Of a DNA stretch of 37,711 nt, positions 35,302-37,711 are shown one piece after another; within the stretch, counting starts at the first letter, position 1, and the number at the start of each line of letters is the position of its first letter. The DNA comes from Betaproteobacteria bacterium RIFCSPLOWO2_02_FULL_66_14. GTDB taxonomy: Bacteria; Pseudomonadota; Gammaproteobacteria; Burkholderiales; SG8-39. Position numbers and translations under genes: made by a program. The notes beneath the pieces are model-generated. The model was not told the DNA's origin, searched no databases, and was given only the letters and a program-made list of their open reading frames with translations. The stretch covers positions 90,363-128,073 of the forward strand of contig MERB01000060.1 in NCBI GenBank assembly GCA_001770475.1. The letters are read 5' to 3'.

Positions 35302-36392
35302 CTCCCGAGTCGAACTACCCGGGGCGCTGGTGGCACGCGTTGCCCGACGGCCGCATCCAGTGCGATCTCTGTCCGCGCGACTGCCGGCTGCACGAGGGAC
35401 AGCGCGGGCTGTGCTTCGTGCGCAAGATGGAGGCCGGCCGGATGGTGCTCACCACCTACGGGCGCTCCTCGGGTTTCTGCGTCGACCCGATCGAGAAGAA
35501 ACCGCTCAACCACTTCTATCCCGGCACGAGCGTGCTGTCGTTCGGCACGGCCGGCTGCAATCTCGCGTGCAAGTTCTGCCAGAACTGGGACATCTCGAAA
35601 TCCCGCGAAATGGACCGGCTGATGGATGCGGCCTCGCCGGAGGCGATCGCCGCCGCAGCGGTCCGCATGCGCTGCCAGTCGGTCGCCTACACCTACAACG
35701 ATCCAGTGATCTTCGCCGAGTACGCGATGGACGTCGCCGACGCCTGCCGCGAGCGTGGCATCAAGAACGTCGCGGTCACCGCCGGCTTCATCCACGCCGC
35801 GCCGCGCCGCGAGTTCTACGCGAAAATGGACGCGGCCAACGTCGACTTGAAGGCGTTCACCGACGCGTTCTATTTCAAGCTCTGCGGCGGCCACTTGCAG
35901 CCGGTGCTCGAGACGCTCGAGTACCTGGTCAGGGAAACCGCCGTCTGGACCGAAATCACCACGCTGCTGATTCCCGGAAAGAACGATTCCGACGCCGAGA
36001 TCGAAGCCGAATGCGCCTGGATTGCGCGGCACCTGGGGCGCGACGTGCCGCTGCACTTCTCCGCCTTCCATCCGGACTGGAAGATGCGCGACGTTGCTGC
36101 GACGCCCGCCGCGACGCTCGCGCGCGCCCGCGAAATCGCGCTGCGCGCGGGTCTGCGGTACGTCTACACCGGCAACGTTCACGACGTGAAGGGCGGTTCG
36201 ACCTACTGCCCCGGATGCGGCAAGGCGCTGATCGTGCGCGACTGGTACGACATCCGCGCCTATCACCTGAACGATTCCGGGCACTGCGACGGATGCGGCG
36301 TGCAGCTCGCTGGGCGCTACCAGAAATTCGGCAAGCCCTTCGGCCAGCGGCGCATCCCCGTACGTCTGAGCGACGCGCGGACGACGGCGTGA
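35298..36392 (+). CDS. amrS: AmmeMemoRadiSam system radical SAM enzyme
   Basis: AmrS is a radical SAM enzyme related to pyruvate formate-lyase activases. The 364-residue product carries the [4Fe-4S] motif CNLACKFC (Cys87, 91, 94). A cysteine-rich N-terminus (CDLCPRDCRLHEGQRGLC, four cysteines by residue 39) and a C-terminal zinc-ribbon-like pair (CPGCG and CDGCG) may bind further metal. The SAM-barrel signatures AYTYNDPVIFAEYA, VAVTAGFIHAAP and NVDLKAFTDAFYFKLCGGHLQPVLE are clear. It overlaps the Memo-AMMECR1 stop (ATGA) and the MFS start (GTGA). Its substrate is unknown in any organism as far as I know. Confidence 0.93.
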   Translation: MTPESNYPGRWWHALPDGRIQCDLCPRDCRLHEGQRGLCFVRKMEAGRMVLTTYGRSSGFCVDPIEKKPLNHFYPGTSVLSFGTAGCNLACKFCQNWDISKSREMDRLMDAASPEAIAAAAVRMRCQSVAYTYNDPVIFAEYAMDVADACRERGIKNVAVTAGFIHAAPRREFYAKMDAANVDLKAFTDAFYFKLCGGHLQPVLETLEYLVRETAVWTEITTLLIPGKNDSDAEIEAECAWIARHLGRDVPLHFSAFHPDWKMRDVAATPAATLARAREIALRAGLRYVYTGNVHDVKGGSTYCPGCGKALIVRDWYDIRAYHLNDSGHCDGCGVQLAGRYQKFGKPFGQRRIPVRLSDARTTA

Positions 36393-37627
36393 GCTGGACG
36401 CCCGGGTCGGGCGCCTGGCTCGGGGCCATCTGCACCAGCCGCGCGCTCGCGGCGAGCTGGTTCGTCGCCTACTCCGCGGTGCTGCCTCTCACGCAGCTCG
36501 CCTGGGGGCTGTCGGGGCGCGAAGCGGGTCTGATCCAGTCGGGGTTTCATCTCGGCTATCTGTGCTCGCTCTTCATCGTCGGTTTTCTCACCGACCACTT
36601 CGGGGCCAAGCGCGCGTGGCTTGCGACCGGCGTCTTCGCCTGGGCGAGTCCGTTCATCTTCGTCTACTTCGCCGACGGATTCTGGTCCGCGTTCTGGCTG
36701 CACGCGCTGACTGGGCTGTGCCAGGGCGGCTCGTACACGCCGGTGCTCGCCTTGATCAACGATCACGTGGTGCGCGAACGGCGCGCGCGCGCCATGGGCT
36801 TTCTCATCGCCGCCTCGAGCGCCGGGTATGCCGTCTGTCTGGGCGTGGCGGGGCTGGCGCTCAAAGTCGCCGATTGGCGCGGGGCGCTGACCGCAGTGGC
36901 ATTAATGCCGCTCCTGTCGTGGTTCCTGGGGCTGGCGGCGATGCGCGGCACGGCGAACCGCGTGCATCCGCGACCCGCGGGCGAATCGATGCTTGCCGCG
37001 ATTCCCGCGGTGCTGCGGAACCGCAACGGCATGCTCTCGGTATGGGCGTATACGTTTCACAACTGGGAACTGCTCGGGCTGTGGGCCTGGCTGCCCGCAT
37101 TTCTCACCGCCGCCGTGATGGCTTCTGGTGCGGCCGCGGGCGAAGCCGCGGCGCTCGCGCTGTCGCTTTCCGCGCTCACCTACGTCGCCAACATCGGCGG
37201 CTCGATCGTCGGCGGCACGATGGCCGATCGCTGGGGGCGAACGCAGGCGATCCTGCTGTGGTCGTGCGTGAGCCTCGTCCTGTCGTTTTCGATCGGCTGG
37301 CTGATCGCGCTGCCGATCGGCGTTCTCGTCGTGCTGGCGTGCCTGTACAACTTTGCCGGCATCGCCGATTCGGCGACGCACTCTACGGTGCTCGCGGAGA
37401 GCGTGCCGCCGCATTACCTCGGGGTTGCTTATGCAGTGCGCTCGGTCATCGGTTTCGGTGCCGGCGTCGTCAGCCCCGTGGCCTTCGGCTGGGCGCTCGA
37501 TCTCTTTGGCGGCGGCAGGAGCACCGCCGATCCATTCGCCTGGGGCATCGCCTGGGCGACGCTCGGACTGGGCGGGCTGCTCGGGCCGATGGCAACTTGG
37601 AAGCTGCGGCGCGCGCTGCGGCGCTAG
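36389..37627 (+). CDS. MFS transporter, coupled to the AmmeMemoRadiSam genes
   Basis: This 412-residue protein has about 12 membrane segments in two halves. MFS motif A occurs after helix 2 (GFLTDHFGAKRAW) and again in the second half (GGTMADRWGRTQ). Other marks are GLCQGGSYTPVLALINDHV and ERRARAMGFLIAASSAGYA. The GTG start overlaps the amrS stop (GTGA), so translation is probably coupled. The substrate cannot be told from sequence; the overall style resembles MFS permeases of anions or organic acids. It may import a substrate or export a product of the Memo/AMMECR1/AmrS pathway, which is inference from position alone. Confidence 0.9.
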   Translation: MSWTPGSGAWLGAICTSRALAASWFVAYSAVLPLTQLAWGLSGREAGLIQSGFHLGYLCSLFIVGFLTDHFGAKRAWLATGVFAWASPFIFVYFADGFWSAFWLHALTGLCQGGSYTPVLALINDHVVRERRARAMGFLIAASSAGYAVCLGVAGLALKVADWRGALTAVALMPLLSWFLGLAAMRGTANRVHPRPAGESMLAAIPAVLRNRNGMLSVWAYTFHNWELLGLWAWLPAFLTAAVMASGAAAGEAAALALSLSALTYVANIGGSIVGGTMADRWGRTQAILLWSCVSLVLSFSIGWLIALPIGVLVVLACLYNFAGIADSATHSTVLAESVPPHYLGVAYAVRSVIGFGAGVVSPVAFGWALDLFGGGRSTADPFAWGIAWATLGLGGLLGPMATWKLRRALRR

Positions 37628-37711
37628 CCCAACTTCCACAGTTCAAGGGTGTGAATCGTAGTAGATCAAGGATTTAAGGTCCAAGGTCGGCACTACATTT
37701 GCACAGTTTGG
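37628..37711. other. AT-richer end of window, no gene seen
   Basis: The last 84 bases are clearly less GC-rich than the rest. They contain the short direct repeat AAGGTCCAAGGTC and no ORF, convincing promoter or terminator. It is probably the start of an intergenic region at the end of the operon. Confidence 0.4.

Noticed and set aside
37658-37696. GTAGT/ACTAC inverted pentamer in the last bases
   Set aside because: Five base pairs over a long loop is expected by chance and has no supporting context.
1-37711. CRISPR arrays, tRNA or rRNA genes, transposases, phage genes
   Set aside because: None seen on either strand; apart from the single REPIN-like pair there is no repeated element.

Overview
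The window is high-GC chromosomal DNA (about two thirds G+C by eye) from a Gram-negative proteobacterium. Gene content and order fit a betaproteobacterium best: murF-mraY-murD-ftsW-murG-murC-murB-ddlB-ftsQAZ-lpxC, then a DUF721 gene, an M23 peptidase, secA, argJ, a DUF815 ATPase and a Nudix-ThiE/TenI fusion; a pilC-pilD-coaE-zapD-yacG block; and corB-ypjD divergent from ffh-rpsP-rimM-trmD-rplS. The order and species cannot be fixed from sequence reading alone. No rRNA, tRNA, CRISPR array, insertion sequence or prophage was seen. Genes are packed tightly, mostly with stop/start overlaps, and no gene-free stretch exceeds 300 bases; the longest gaps are about 125 bases or less.

Region 1 (1-12739, + strand) is the division and cell wall cluster. 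It makes lipid II precursors (MurF, MraY, MurD, MurG, MurC, MurB, Ddl), polymerises septal wall (FtsW), builds the divisome (FtsQ, FtsA, FtsZ), and ends with LpxC, the committed step of lipid A synthesis. Region 2 (12789-20131) holds an antiparallel DUF721/DciA-like gene, a membrane-anchored M23 peptidase, secA with a structured leader, argJ, the DUF815 ATPase, and the Nudix-ThiE/TenI fusion. A REPIN-like inverted pair of palindromes sits exactly at the junction of the last two genes.

Region 3 (20156-26226, - strand) carries yacG, zapD, coaE, pilD and pilC (type IV pilus or type II secretion assembly, without pilB), then a CorB/CNNM transporter and a YpjD/CcsA-like membrane protein. Region 4 (26245-29864, + strand) is ffh, a small uncharacterised protein, and the rpsP-rimM-trmD-rplS ribosome/tRNA-modification operon. 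Region 5 (29964-33872) is a riboflavin/transcription/thiamine/lipid block: ribBX (a RibB fused to a GTP cyclohydrolase II-like domain without its zinc cysteines), ribH, nusB, thiL, pgpA and pncC.

Region 6 (33907-37627) is the most intriguing. A single protein fuses a Memo domain to an AMMECR1 domain. It overlaps a radical SAM gene (AmrS), which in turn overlaps an MFS transporter gene. The Memo/AMMECR1/radical SAM trio is a conserved association of unknown chemistry. Here it is reduced to two overlapping genes with a transporter translationally coupled behind them.
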